Positions 44,342 to 52,940 of a stretch of DNA of 64,000 nt are shown here, piece after piece. This DNA is from Polaribacter sp. IC073. GTDB taxonomy: Bacteria > Bacteroidota > Bacteroidia > Flavobacteriales > Flavobacteriaceae. Under the pieces are notes generated by a model. The model saw only the letters and a program-made list of their open reading frames with translations, was not told the DNA's origin and ran no database searches. The stretch spans positions 62,001 to 126,000 of the forward strand of contig NZ_VORS01000007.1 of NCBI RefSeq assembly GCF_007997075.1, written 5' to 3'. Numbering within the stretch: the first letter of the stretch is position 1; the number at the start of each line of letters is the position of its first letter. Position numbers and translations under genes: made by a program.

Positions 44342-44379
44342 AAAAATAGGTAACAAAAAAAACGTTGCCTATTTTTTTT
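44342..44379 (+). terminator. Terminator at the end of the alpha-glucan locus
   Basis: AAAATAGGTAAC and GTTGCCTATTTT arms (one G-T pair), an A-rich loop and eight T. Confidence 0.88.
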
Positions 44380-44543
44380 GGTTAATACATACCGTTTCGC
44401 CTGTATATAAAATACTAAATCATGTAAAAAAGAACTATTTTCACTTCTTTTAAAATTAGTTTTTAAAGTAGAAGGTTAAATTATTTTTATCTTCTTAAGA
44501 CATTATCTACTTTTGGCAATTCAACTTAAAAAGGACGTTAAAA

Positions 44544-45701
44544 ATGAAACAACCATTATCTAATTCAGTATTGTATTTAATGAGTATTACTGCTGGTTTA
44601 GTTGTCGCAAATTTATATTACAGTCAACCGCTTTTACACCTTATTTCTGTTGAATTTAACGTCTCTGAATCTGCGGTTAGTAATGTTGCTTTATTTACAC
44701 AGTTAGGATATGCACTAGGTTTATTATTTATTATTCCTTTAGGAGACAAAATATCTAATCATAAAATATTAAAATATGATTTTCTATTAATGATTACTGC
44801 CTTAATTGCCACAGCTTTTTCAAACTCCTTATTCCTATTAATTCTTAGTAGTTTTTTTGTTGGTTTTACTTCTGCTATTCCCCAACTATTTGTACCAATG
44901 GCTGCTCAATTAAGCGATGCTAAGAATAGAGGTCGTGCAATTGGCGTTGTAATGAGTGGTTTATTAATTGGAATTTTAGGTAGTAGAATTATTAGTGGTT
45001 TTGTTGGTGAAATTTATGGTTGGCGTGTTATGTATTTTTCCGCATCAGCAATTATGTTTTTTTTATTTTTGATTCTAATGCTAAAATTACCTAAACTATC
45101 TCCTAACTATAAAGGAAGTTACGCTAGCTTAATGCAATCTCTTTGGTACTACTTCAAAAAAGAACCTTCACTAAGATTGGCTACTTTAAGAGGTGCTTTG
45201 GCTTTTGCCGGTTTAAGCGCTTTTTGGACAACCCTAGTTTTTTTAATGGAAGAAAACTTTAACTACGGAAGTAGTGTCACTGGTGCTTTTGGCTTATTTG
45301 GTATTGTTGGAGCTTTGGGAGCAACCATTGTTGGAAAACTAAATAACACAGTTGGTAAGAATAAGATTATTGCTTTTTCCGCCATTTTATTAGTCATTTC
45401 TTGGATTATATTTCTAGTGTCTGAAAACTCTTTAATAGGTATCGCAATTGGTGTTGTTTTGGTAGATTTAGGTTTACAAGCCCTACATGTAACCAATCAA
45501 AATATCATTTTCTCTAGAAATGAAGAAGCTAGAAATAGAGTAAATACTATTTATATGGTTGGTTTTTTTATTGGTGGTGCACTCGGCACAACTTTAGGTG
45601 CAATGATGTGGCAGCATTTTAAATGGACTGGTGTTTCTACTTTGGGAATAATCTTGTCACTATTAATATTTATTGTTCATCAATTCTCTAAAAAGTTATA
45701 A
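44544..45701 (+). CDS. MFS efflux transporter
   Basis: A 385-residue protein with about twelve membrane helices and MFS loop motifs (GDKISNHKILKYDFL after the second helix, AKNRGRAIGVVMSG in the fifth region). It resembles drug or metabolite exporters of the DHA1 type (start NLYYSQPLLHLISVEFNVSESAVSNV). The substrate is not predictable. It is separated from the alpha-glucan locus by a terminator and is not part of it. The metallo-hydrolase gene follows 21 bases later on the same strand. Confidence 0.85.
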   Translation: MKQPLSNSVLYLMSITAGLVVANLYYSQPLLHLISVEFNVSESAVSNVALFTQLGYALGLLFIIPLGDKISNHKILKYDFLLMITALIATAFSNSLFLLILSSFFVGFTSAIPQLFVPMAAQLSDAKNRGRAIGVVMSGLLIGILGSRIISGFVGEIYGWRVMYFSASAIMFFLFLILMLKLPKLSPNYKGSYASLMQSLWYYFKKEPSLRLATLRGALAFAGLSAFWTTLVFLMEENFNYGSSVTGAFGLFGIVGALGATIVGKLNNTVGKNKIIAFSAILLVISWIIFLVSENSLIGIAIGVVLVDLGLQALHVTNQNIIFSRNEEARNRVNTIYMVGFFIGGALGTTLGAMMWQHFKWTGVSTLGIILSLLIFIVHQFSKKL

Positions 45702-45722
45702 ATTAGTAGAAAACTAGAGAAA

Positions 45723-46580
45723 ATGGAGAAAGCAGTTTGGAATGTAAAACTATATGGCGGAAGAGGTTCTACTCCGGTTTGTGAATCAGATTTTCAAAAA
45801 TATGGAGGGAATACAACCTGTATTTACATTGATTTATTAATTAATAATCACAGTAAATTGATGGTTATTTTTGATGCAGGTACAGGAATAAGACAGCTTG
45901 CAAATGATATTGAAACAGGTAGTATACCAAAAGCAGATTTTATCCTATTAATTTTTACGCATCTCCATTGGGACCATATTCAAGGCTTTCCTTTTTTCTC
46001 ACCTTTGTATAATCCAAATCAGAAAATTGGAGTTGTATATCCGAAGAAAAATCTTAAAATTAAGGATGTTGAAGATCTTTTTGCGCTACAAATGCAAAAG
46101 GAGTTTTTTCCCGTTCAATTAGAAAATATGGGCTCCGATTTACAATTTATAAACTATAAAGATGCAGAAGCTTTATTAAGTGAAGATGGTTTGGTTACCT
46201 TCAGTTTTAGAGAACACAATCACCCAGGTGGTGCTTTTAGTTATAAATTAGAAGCTGGTGGAAAATCTATTGTTATATCTACAGACTTAGAACATGGCAA
46301 AGAGATTGACAAAGATGTTGTTGATTTCTGTAAAAATGCAGACTTATTAATTCATGATGCACAATACACGGATGAAGAACTAGCACTTTATGAAGGTTGG
46401 GGACATAGTAGTTTTAACCAAGCAATAGAAACTGCAGCATTAGCAAACGTTAAAAACCTTGTACTCACACATCATGATCCTTCACACGATGACACCTTTT
46501 TATCTGCTATTGAAAAAGAATGTAAAAGTAAATTTAAAAACTCACAACTCGCAAAAGAAGGAATGGAGTTTAATATTTAG
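45723..46580 (+). CDS. MBL-fold metallo-hydrolase
   Basis: The beta-lactamase-fold metal motif THLHWDHIQG is complete, and further ligands are seen in FREHNHPGGAF, STDLEH and LTHHDPSHDD. The N-terminus GGRGSTPVCESDFQKYGGNTTC is typical of a group annotated as phosphodiesterase-like MBL hydrolases. The natural substrate is unknown; a cyclic-nucleotide or other phosphodiester is possible. It probably shares a transcript with the preceding MFS gene. Confidence 0.85.
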   Translation: MEKAVWNVKLYGGRGSTPVCESDFQKYGGNTTCIYIDLLINNHSKLMVIFDAGTGIRQLANDIETGSIPKADFILLIFTHLHWDHIQGFPFFSPLYNPNQKIGVVYPKKNLKIKDVEDLFALQMQKEFFPVQLENMGSDLQFINYKDAEALLSEDGLVTFSFREHNHPGGAFSYKLEAGGKSIVISTDLEHGKEIDKDVVDFCKNADLLIHDAQYTDEELALYEGWGHSSFNQAIETAALANVKNLVLTHHDPSHDDTFLSAIEKECKSKFKNSQLAKEGMEFNI

Positions 46581-46583
46581 TAT

Positions 46584-47603
46584 TTACAGCTCCCAACCAA
46601 AAGAGGTTTGAAAAACATAATCATACTTATTATTTAAATTTACAGAATTATTGTCATAATTTACAGTAAACCCTAATTTTATAAAAAAATCTAACGGCAA
46701 ATCATATTTTACATCTACATTTCCGTCAAAACGAAAACGCCCAGATTCTGAAATTCCTGGATATGTAATAATTTTTGTCAAAAGACTTAAATCATCAACA
46801 TTATAGAGGTTTAATTCGGAACCAATAAAGCCCTCTAAACTATTTTGAGTCTTGGCATCATTCAAAGTAAAACGTTCATTATTATAAGAAATACCTGCTT
46901 GTAAACCCCAATATAACTTATTTGTTCTAGCTAAATATTTTCCGATTCCTAATTTAGAAACAGTTCTTAACTTAATATCTTGCTCGGTGTTAGACAACCA
47001 ATTTATTTCTACCAATGGAAACCAATCGTGTTTTAAAAAATAGTGATAAGACAAAGCAGCATCTGTTCTTTCAATAGGTGCTGTGTTATTTTGATTCGAT
47101 GAAATTCCGTTATAACTTGTCTGAATAGACCAGTTTTTAGATTCGTATAAGAAATTACTTCTCAAACTAAATTGTCTAAAATTATTAGATTTAGTAAAGT
47201 TAAAACCTAAAGCAACAGACGCCGAAACTCTATCCCAGAACTTCGTTTTATATGTTTTAAAATGAACAATGTCTTTTAAAGTTAAGCTAGCAATAGTATC
47301 ATTTATAACATAAACAAATACCTTATTACTAGTTAATACTCGAAACTCACCTTCATAACGGTCACCTTTATCTGTAGAAATTATAAATTTAGTTTTAGAG
47401 TATAATTGTTTTATCTCTTTCCATTTTATAGAAAAATCACTATCACTATATCCCGTTTTTATTTTTAAAATGCCTTTATTCATTCCTTTAATTTCGCCAA
47501 TAATCATGTCGTTATTATTAGCTACAATGGTATCATTTTGAGCAGCAAGCCAAAAAGAGTTCATTACTATGAATAGTAATAAAAAAGTACTTTTCTTTAT
47601 CAA
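46584..47603 (-). CDS. DUF481 outer-membrane beta-barrel protein
   Basis: Signal peptide MIKKSTFLLLFIVMNSFWLAAQ. An N-terminal region of about 100 residues (MIIGEIKGMNKGILKIKTGYSDSDFSIKWKEIKQL) is followed by alternating beta strands (SASVALGFNFTKSNNFRQFSL and onwards), ending FQTSFGWEL with a terminal aromatic-rich strand, as in outer-membrane barrels. The C-terminal region matches DUF481 (YdiY-like) proteins, for which no activity is firmly established. The gene converges on the metallo-hydrolase gene with only 3 bases between stops. Confidence 0.82.
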   Translation of the reverse strand: MIKKSTFLLLFIVMNSFWLAAQNDTIVANNNDMIIGEIKGMNKGILKIKTGYSDSDFSIKWKEIKQLYSKTKFIISTDKGDRYEGEFRVLTSNKVFVYVINDTIASLTLKDIVHFKTYKTKFWDRVSASVALGFNFTKSNNFRQFSLRSNFLYESKNWSIQTSYNGISSNQNNTAPIERTDAALSYHYFLKHDWFPLVEINWLSNTEQDIKLRTVSKLGIGKYLARTNKLYWGLQAGISYNNERFTLNDAKTQNSLEGFIGSELNLYNVDDLSLLTKIITYPGISESGRFRFDGNVDVKYDLPLDFFIKLGFTVNYDNNSVNLNNKYDYVFQTSFGWEL

Positions 47604-47713
47604 AAAATAATCTATTAAAAATTAGTTTACAAATATACAAACTATACAAAAGTATGCGAATATGAAAACCACTTTTTAGAATCTAAATATTTTTAAGAGA
47701 ACTTTAATACAGA

Positions 47714-47748
47714 TTAGTTCGTTTAATTACGAACTAAGTGTATTTTTA
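47714..47748 (+). promoter_or_regulatory. Operator 1 with promoter before the GbsR/MarR gene
   Basis: TTAGTTCGT-N6-ACGAACTAA, perfect 9-base arms (47714-47737), ends 3 bases before TATTTTTA (47741-47748), a likely -7 box. TTCG within the left arm lies 19 bases before that box and can serve as -33. It lies directly before the regulator gene. Confidence 0.75.
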
Positions 47749-47769
47749 CATTCTAAATATATATATTAA

Positions 47770-48261
47770 ATGTCTAAGTCTAAAAATAAAGAGTTATTAG
47801 AACTAATAGAAAAATTAGGATTTGATATAGAAGAGCGTCTACGCCTATCTCCCCTAGCGTCTAGAATTTATGCTTTATTAATTCTATCCTCTTATGATGG
47901 TGTAACTTTCGAAGAAGTAAAAGAAACCATAAAAGCCAGTAAAAGTTCTATATCTGTAAATATAAATGTATTAATACAACTTGGGTATATTACTTTTATA
48001 ACAAAACCTGGAGATAGAAAAAGATATTTTAAGATTGCAAAATACTCTTCGATACTCTCTTTAGAAATCTATCTACAAAGTATAGATAATGAAATGAAAA
48101 TAGTTAATAGAATTAATAAATTCAATCAAGAATACCATCCAGAAAAATATATTAATGAAAAATCTCTCGGTAATATATTTCAAAACTACTTAGAACAAAA
48201 AGAGCAATTAGTTAAAGAAACCATTCTTAAGATGTCTAACTTTAGAAAGTTAGACAAATAA
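47770..48261 (+). CDS. GbsR/MarR-family transcriptional regulator
   Basis: A 163-residue winged-helix protein. The recognition region is VTFEEVKETIKASKSSISVNINVLIQLGYI, and the wing KPGDRKRYFKIA. The layout (IEKLGFDIEERLRLSPLASRIYALLILSS) is that of the GbsR branch of the MarR superfamily, common in Bacteroidota ahead of efflux operons. Its own promoter is covered by a perfect palindrome, and near copies precede the META-domain gene downstream and the TolC/EmrA operon at 61.8 kb. It is the best candidate for the protein that binds them, probably as a repressor. Confidence 0.88.
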   Translation: MSKSKNKELLELIEKLGFDIEERLRLSPLASRIYALLILSSYDGVTFEEVKETIKASKSSISVNINVLIQLGYITFITKPGDRKRYFKIAKYSSILSLEIYLQSIDNEMKIVNRINKFNQEYHPEKYINEKSLGNIFQNYLEQKEQLVKETILKMSNFRKLDK

Positions 48262-48319
48262 TACTTATATTTTATGAGTATATTGATATCTTAGAACTTT
48301 AACAATACTTTAAATATTA

Positions 48320-48354
48320 CTAGTTCGTTATGTTGTGAACTAAACATATATTTG
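48320..48354 (+). promoter_or_regulatory. Operator 2 with promoter before the META-domain gene
   Basis: CTAGTTCGT-N6-GTGAACTAA (48320-48343) ends 3 bases before TATATTTG (48347-48354), a consensus -7 box. It has the same spacing as operators 1 and 3, with a few mismatches in the arms. Confidence 0.72.
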
Positions 48355-48380
48355 CGGTACTATTAATTAAAAAACTATTT

Positions 48381-49193
48381 ATGAAAACTAAAATATTTTT
48401 ATTCTCATTATTAGCAACAACAATAATGAGTTGTAATTTAGGTAAGAAAACAACTACAGAAACAAATAGCAAAAATTCATCAGAAAAAATGTCAATAGAA
48501 AACACAAAATGGATTCTAAATTCATTTGAAGGTGAAAATATACAGGCTAACGGACAAGCTATTTATTTCTCCTTAGATTCAAAAACAAACCGTATTAGTG
48601 GAAACTCGGGGTGTAATACTTTTATGGGGACTTATAAGTTAGAAGAGAATAACAGCATTTCTTTTACTAAACTAGCGTTAACTAGAATGATGTGCCCAGA
48701 TATAGCAATTAACGAATCTAAGGTTATAAGTATTTTTGAATTAGCTGATAATTTTACTATAACAAATGGCGAATTAGCACTAAATAAAGCAAAAATGGCA
48801 CCCTTAGCAACATTTAAAAAAGCAATAACTTCTAACAACCAAATTGTTGAGAAATACTGGAAATTAAAAACATTAGAAGGTAAGGATATTAAAATGGCAG
48901 ACAATCAAGAGCGTGAAATTTTCTTTACTTTAAAGACAGATGAAAATAGAGTAACTGGTTTTGCAGGTTGTAATGCTATTTCTGGAGATTATACATTAGA
49001 AGACGGTAATAGAATCCGTTTTAAAAACATGGCAACCACTTTAATGGCGTGTCCGGATGTTGATGTGAATGAAAGTGACTTTTTAAAGATTTTTGAATTG
49101 ACAGATAATTATACAATTAATAATGATGTTTTATCATTAAACGCAGGTAGAAGAGCTCCTTTAGCTGTTTTTGAAGCTGTTTACATGCAATAA
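48381..49193 (+). CDS. Lipoprotein with two META (HslJ-like) domains
   Basis: Lipobox signal MKTKIFLFSLLATTIMSC. Two META domains of about 110 residues each are visible: one around NTKWILNSFEGENIQANGQ, SGNSGCNTFMGTYKLEE and MMCPD; the second around KYWKLKTLEGKDIKM, TGFAGCNAISGDYTLED and LMACPD. META domains occur in HslJ, a heat-shock-related protein linked to novobiocin resistance in E. coli, but their biochemical role is unclear. The paired cysteines (GCN and MCP/ACP) may form disulfides in the envelope. The gene carries operator 2 and is therefore a likely target of the adjacent regulator. Confidence 0.88.
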   Translation: MKTKIFLFSLLATTIMSCNLGKKTTTETNSKNSSEKMSIENTKWILNSFEGENIQANGQAIYFSLDSKTNRISGNSGCNTFMGTYKLEENNSISFTKLALTRMMCPDIAINESKVISIFELADNFTITNGELALNKAKMAPLATFKKAITSNNQIVEKYWKLKTLEGKDIKMADNQEREIFFTLKTDENRVTGFAGCNAISGDYTLEDGNRIRFKNMATTLMACPDVDVNESDFLKIFELTDNYTINNDVLSLNAGRRAPLAVFEAVYMQ

Positions 49194-49364
49194 TATCAAT
49201 TGAGAAAGAAGAATTAGAACTACTAAACGCATATAGGAAATCATATTATTGGTTGATTGTGGTTGGTTAATACCATTTAAGTGATTTCTGTTTGGTAGTT
49301 CTTTTTAATACAAATTATTTCTAAAATAGGAAAGACTAGTAACTCTCTAGAAAAAAGTCCTCTT

Positions 49365-50372
49365 ATGTTAAAGACAAAAATTTTAATTACTGGTGCTTCT
49401 GGTACCGTTGGCTTTGAAGTCTTAAAACAATTATCTAAAAAAGAATCTTATCATCTTACTATTTTTGATAAGAAAACAAAACTTTCTCTTGAAAAGTTAA
49501 AACCTTTTGAATCTAAAATCGATTTAATTTATGGTGATATTTCAAAGAATATAGACTTAGAACAAATAAAAGGGATAGATGTAGTAATTCATTTGGCTGC
49601 AATTATTCCGCCATTGGCAGACGAATTACAAGAGTTGGCTTATAATGTAAATGTTTTAGGCACTCAAAATTTAATTAGACAATTAGAATTACACTCACCA
49701 AATGCTTTTTTAATGTATAGTTCTAGCATTTCTGTTTACGGAGATCGTATTAAAAAACCTTATATAAAAGTAACAGATAAATTACAACCAAGTGATGGTG
49801 ATGCTTATGGAGAAACAAAAATAACCGCAGAAAAATGTGTTTCAGAAAGTAATTTAGATTGGTCTATCTTTAGACTTGCAGCTATTATGGGCAATCATAA
49901 AATGTCTAAATTAATGTTTCATCAACCTTTAAATACGGCTTTAGAAATAGCAACTCCAAAAGATACTGCAAGAGCATTTGTAAACGGTATTGAAAAACAA
50001 AAACAATTATCTAAACAGGTATTTAATTTGGGTGGTGGTGAATCTTGTAGAATTAGTTACCAACATTTTTTAGAGCGTTCATTTGCAATTTTTGGGTTGG
50101 GAAAATTAAACTTTCCTAAACATAGTTTTGCTGATAAAAATTTTCATTGTGGTTATTATGCTGACGGAGATAACTTAGAAAACATCGTGCATTTTAGACA
50201 AGATAATTTAGAAGATTATTTTAAAATGGAAGCAAAAAAAGTAACATTCATCAAGAAATTTGCTGCATCCGTTCTTAAAAAACCAATTAAATGGTTTCTA
50301 TTAAAAAAATCTGAACCGTATGAAGCCTATAAAAATAAAAATGTGAAACAGATGAAGCATTACTTTAATTAA
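49365..50372 (+). CDS. NAD-dependent epimerase/dehydratase-family protein (extended SDR)
   Basis: The N-terminal Rossmann motif TGASGTVGFEVL, the HLAA segment, and a YGETK motif with an upstream SSSISVYG mark an extended short-chain dehydrogenase/reductase. Such enzymes act on nucleotide sugars or other alcohols; the substrate is not indicated. The C-terminus ends in a basic stretch. It is followed within 12 bases by a DUF2141 gene, and then by a chain of closely spaced genes. Confidence 0.82.
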   Translation: MLKTKILITGASGTVGFEVLKQLSKKESYHLTIFDKKTKLSLEKLKPFESKIDLIYGDISKNIDLEQIKGIDVVIHLAAIIPPLADELQELAYNVNVLGTQNLIRQLELHSPNAFLMYSSSISVYGDRIKKPYIKVTDKLQPSDGDAYGETKITAEKCVSESNLDWSIFRLAAIMGNHKMSKLMFHQPLNTALEIATPKDTARAFVNGIEKQKQLSKQVFNLGGGESCRISYQHFLERSFAIFGLGKLNFPKHSFADKNFHCGYYADGDNLENIVHFRQDNLEDYFKMEAKKVTFIKKFAASVLKKPIKWFLLKKSEPYEAYKNKNVKQMKHYFN

Positions 50373-50384
50373 TAATACAAAATA

Positions 50385-50801
50385 ATGAATAGTATTTTTT
50401 TATACATCGCACTTTTAACAACAATGTTCTCTTCTAATAATCCGCAGTTAACGCTTCATATTTCCAATATTGAAAAGATGGAAGGCAAGATAAGAATTGG
50501 TGTATTTAATAAAAAGGAAGGCTTTTTAAAAGAAGGAAAATCATTTAAAGCTTACTTAATAGAAGTTGATGAAAATTCAGAAACTATCATAATTAGAGAT
50601 TTACCAAAAGGAGCATATGCTATTTCTTTGTATCATGATGTAAATTCCGACAATGTGTGCAATCGTAATTTCTTTGGCATTCCAAAAGAAAAGTATGGTT
50701 TTTCAAATAATATCAAACCAAAATTATCAGCACCAAAATACAAAGACTGTAAATTTTTACTTAAAAGTGATACCATTTTAGATATAACATTATTAAACTA
50801 A
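50385..50801 (+). CDS. DUF2141 exported protein
   Basis: A 138-residue protein with a short N-terminal hydrophobic stretch (MNSIFLYIALLTTMFSS) and the family pattern KIRIGVFNKKEGFL, PKGAYAISLYHDVNSDN, FGIPKEKYGFSNN. DUF2141 proteins are small secreted beta proteins without known function. The gene is closely spaced between the SDR and HdeD genes. Confidence 0.8.
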   Translation: MNSIFLYIALLTTMFSSNNPQLTLHISNIEKMEGKIRIGVFNKKEGFLKEGKSFKAYLIEVDENSETIIIRDLPKGAYAISLYHDVNSDNVCNRNFFGIPKEKYGFSNNIKPKLSAPKYKDCKFLLKSDTILDITLLN

Positions 50802-50824
50802 GATTAACTTAAAACAAATTAATT

Positions 50825-51463
50825 ATGGACTCAGCATTTCTAAAAACAATTAAAAACACTATTAAACATTGGTATATTCCTTTACTAGTGGGAATTTTCT
50901 TTATTATTGTTAGTATTGTTTCTTTTACAGCACCCCTAAATTCTTTGCTTACATTATCTATTTTATTTGCACTATCATTTTTGTTTGGTGGTCTTTCAGA
51001 GATAATTTTTTCTATAGCAAACAAACATCAATTAGAAAATTGGGGGTGGTCTTTGGCATTCGGAATTATTACTTTCTTAGCTGGTTTTTCATTAGTAATT
51101 CATCCCGCTTTATCTATTAGCATTCTAGCTTTTTACATCGGTTTTACAGTATTGCTTAGATCTATAGCTGCTATTAGTTTTGCATTAGACATTAAAAGTT
51201 ACGGTAATAAAAATTATGGTACTTTACTAGTATTCGGTATTTTAGGTGCATTATTTTCATTTATATTAATATGGAATCCTGTGTTTGCAGGCATGAGTGT
51301 TGTTATTCTTATTGCTATTAGTTTTCTATTTGCTGGCTTGTTTAGCATCTTTTTAGCTTTTCAATTAAGAAAATTACACAAATCTTCTAAGACTATTTCT
51401 ACCAAGTTAAAAGCAAGATATGATGATATATTAGAAGAGATTCATAATGAATGGAACGATTGA
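50825..51463 (+). CDS. HdeD/DUF308-family membrane protein
   Basis: A 212-residue protein with six membrane segments and the repeated pattern of DUF308 (WYIPLLVGIFFIIVSIVSFTAPLNSLLTLSILFALSFLFGGLSEI, repeated twice with variation). E. coli HdeD contributes to acid resistance at high cell density; in other bacteria the role is not established. A charged, coiled tail (STKLKARYDDILEEIHNEWND) faces the cytosol. The next gene starts 9 bases later. Confidence 0.85.
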   Translation: MDSAFLKTIKNTIKHWYIPLLVGIFFIIVSIVSFTAPLNSLLTLSILFALSFLFGGLSEIIFSIANKHQLENWGWSLAFGIITFLAGFSLVIHPALSISILAFYIGFTVLLRSIAAISFALDIKSYGNKNYGTLLVFGILGALFSFILIWNPVFAGMSVVILIAISFLFAGLFSIFLAFQLRKLHKSSKTISTKLKARYDDILEEIHNEWND

Positions 51464-51472
51464 TATATAAAA

Positions 51473-51925
51473 ATGAGGAAGGACAAACTTATAAAAGGTG
51501 CCATAACGAATGGGGTTATTAACGGAATTATAAATGTCGGAATTCAATATTTTTTATTAAAAGAGAGTGCTCCTATTGCTATTTCTGTAGACTCAATAAC
51601 AAATACAGCACATACCGTTTTAGGTGAAGCCGTTTTTCTAGCAATTACATTGGCTTTAATAACTACAATAATTGGCTATTTTACTATTAAAGAAGAAAAA
51701 GTACCTTTCTTCCCTACCGCATTTTGGTTGACTATTAAACATGGTTTTTTTACTTTTGGTGTGGTAACTTCTTTGGCTGTTTTATGGCAAAAATATTTTG
51801 GTACTGTTGAAGTTTCATTAATAACAGCTTTATTTATTATAGGAGCAATTGCCAGTATCGTTGCTGGTGTTGTAAATTATTTAACCTTAAAAAGTAGTTT
51901 AAAATTAAGCCATGGCAACAATTAA
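51473..51925 (+). CDS. Hypothetical four-helix membrane protein
   Basis: A 150-residue protein with four predicted membrane segments (about 13-30, 51-71, 88-107 and 112-136) and the motif NTAHTVLGEAVFLAITLALITT. I do not recognise a characterised family. The 3' end overlaps the acetyltransferase gene by 14 bases, so they are translationally coupled. It sits in a row of small membrane and stress genes. Confidence 0.7.
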   Translation: MRKDKLIKGAITNGVINGIINVGIQYFLLKESAPIAISVDSITNTAHTVLGEAVFLAITLALITTIIGYFTIKEEKVPFFPTAFWLTIKHGFFTFGVVTSLAVLWQKYFGTVEVSLITALFIIGAIASIVAGVVNYLTLKSSLKLSHGNN

Positions 51926-52358
51926 TAAAGTAGTTTTAAAAGATTTAAACGATATTTTAAAAATAGAAAAACATGTATTTAAAACAGACAGTTATCCGCC
52001 TTTTGTAATTAGACAATTATTTGACATTTCTGGCAATTATTTTATTGCTGCCAAAGAAGATGGTGAAATTTTAGGATACGCAATTGGCGGTATTAAAACA
52101 GCAGATAATCAAGGTTGGATTTTATCTCTGGGTGTGCATGAAAATGCGAGAGGAAAAGGACTTGGAAAACAATTAACAAAAAAATTAATTGAGATTTTAA
52201 AAGAACAACATACAACACAAATCTCCTTAACCGTATACCCTACAAATGCTTCTGCAATTAAAATATATAAAGACTTGGGCTTTGTAGGCAATGAAATTTT
52301 AGACAATTATTTCTTGGATCATGAAAAACGAATTGTAATGACATTAAATACTAATTAA
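51912..52358 (+). CDS. GNAT-family N-acetyltransferase
   Basis: A 148-residue GCN5-type acetyltransferase. The acetyl-CoA site is seen as LSLGVHENARGKGLGKQLTKKLI (R/Q-x-x-G-x-G/A motif), followed by VYPTNASAIKIYKDLGF, which is characteristic of RimI-like enzymes. The substrate may be a protein N-terminus or a small molecule. It overlaps the membrane protein gene by 14 bases, and a lipoprotein gene follows 2 bases later. Confidence 0.9.
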   Translation: MATINKVVLKDLNDILKIEKHVFKTDSYPPFVIRQLFDISGNYFIAAKEDGEILGYAIGGIKTADNQGWILSLGVHENARGKGLGKQLTKKLIEILKEQHTTQISLTVYPTNASAIKIYKDLGFVGNEILDNYFLDHEKRIVMTLNTN

Positions 52359-52360
52359 TC

Positions 52361-52927
52361 ATGAAAAAACATATAATACTATTGCTTCTAATTTTTATAG
52401 GTTTATTGATAAATGCTTGTAAAAAAAATAAAGCAGATACTAGAGAAGAATTTACGACTCCTTTTTCAAAACAAAATACGGATGATGAAATGTCCAAAAA
52501 AATTAAAACTTTCTTAACTACCAAATTTTTAACAGCAGCAGATGTAAGGGCTATTGATAATAATCAAAGAAAATTTCAATTCTATAAAGTAGATTTGAAT
52601 AATGATGGAAAAGAAGAAATTTTTATAAAATTGATGACCTCTTATTTTTGTGGATCTGACGGATGCACACTTTTACTTTTAGATAATAATCTTAATCTAA
52701 TCAATAGATTTAGTCCTACTCAAACATTTTATATAGATGAAAACATTGAGAATGATTGGAATATTTTAATAACAAAAACCGAAGGGAATTGGAGAAAACT
52801 AGTCTATAAAAGTGGTGCTTACCCATCAAACCCGACTTTGGTAGAGAAAATAAATGAAAAGCAGCGTAAAAACGGACAAATAATATTTGATAAAAAGAAT
52901 AACAAAGCAAAAACATACACCTTTTAA
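52361..52927 (+). CDS. Hypothetical lipoprotein
   Basis: Lipobox signal MKKHIILLLLIFIGLLINAC. The middle contains DLNNDGKEEIFIKL, a calcium-loop-like or FG-GAP-like motif, and FCGSDGCTLLLLD, with a pair of cysteines. The remainder shows no recognisable domain. It is the fourth or fifth member of a closely spaced group beginning near 49365. The 3' end lies 13 bases before the amidohydrolase start. Confidence 0.7.
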   Translation: MKKHIILLLLIFIGLLINACKKNKADTREEFTTPFSKQNTDDEMSKKIKTFLTTKFLTAADVRAIDNNQRKFQFYKVDLNNDGKEEIFIKLMTSYFCGSDGCTLLLLDNNLNLINRFSPTQTFYIDENIENDWNILITKTEGNWRKLVYKSGAYPSNPTLVEKINEKQRKNGQIIFDKKNNKAKTYTF

Positions 52928-52940
52928 AAACCAACCAAAT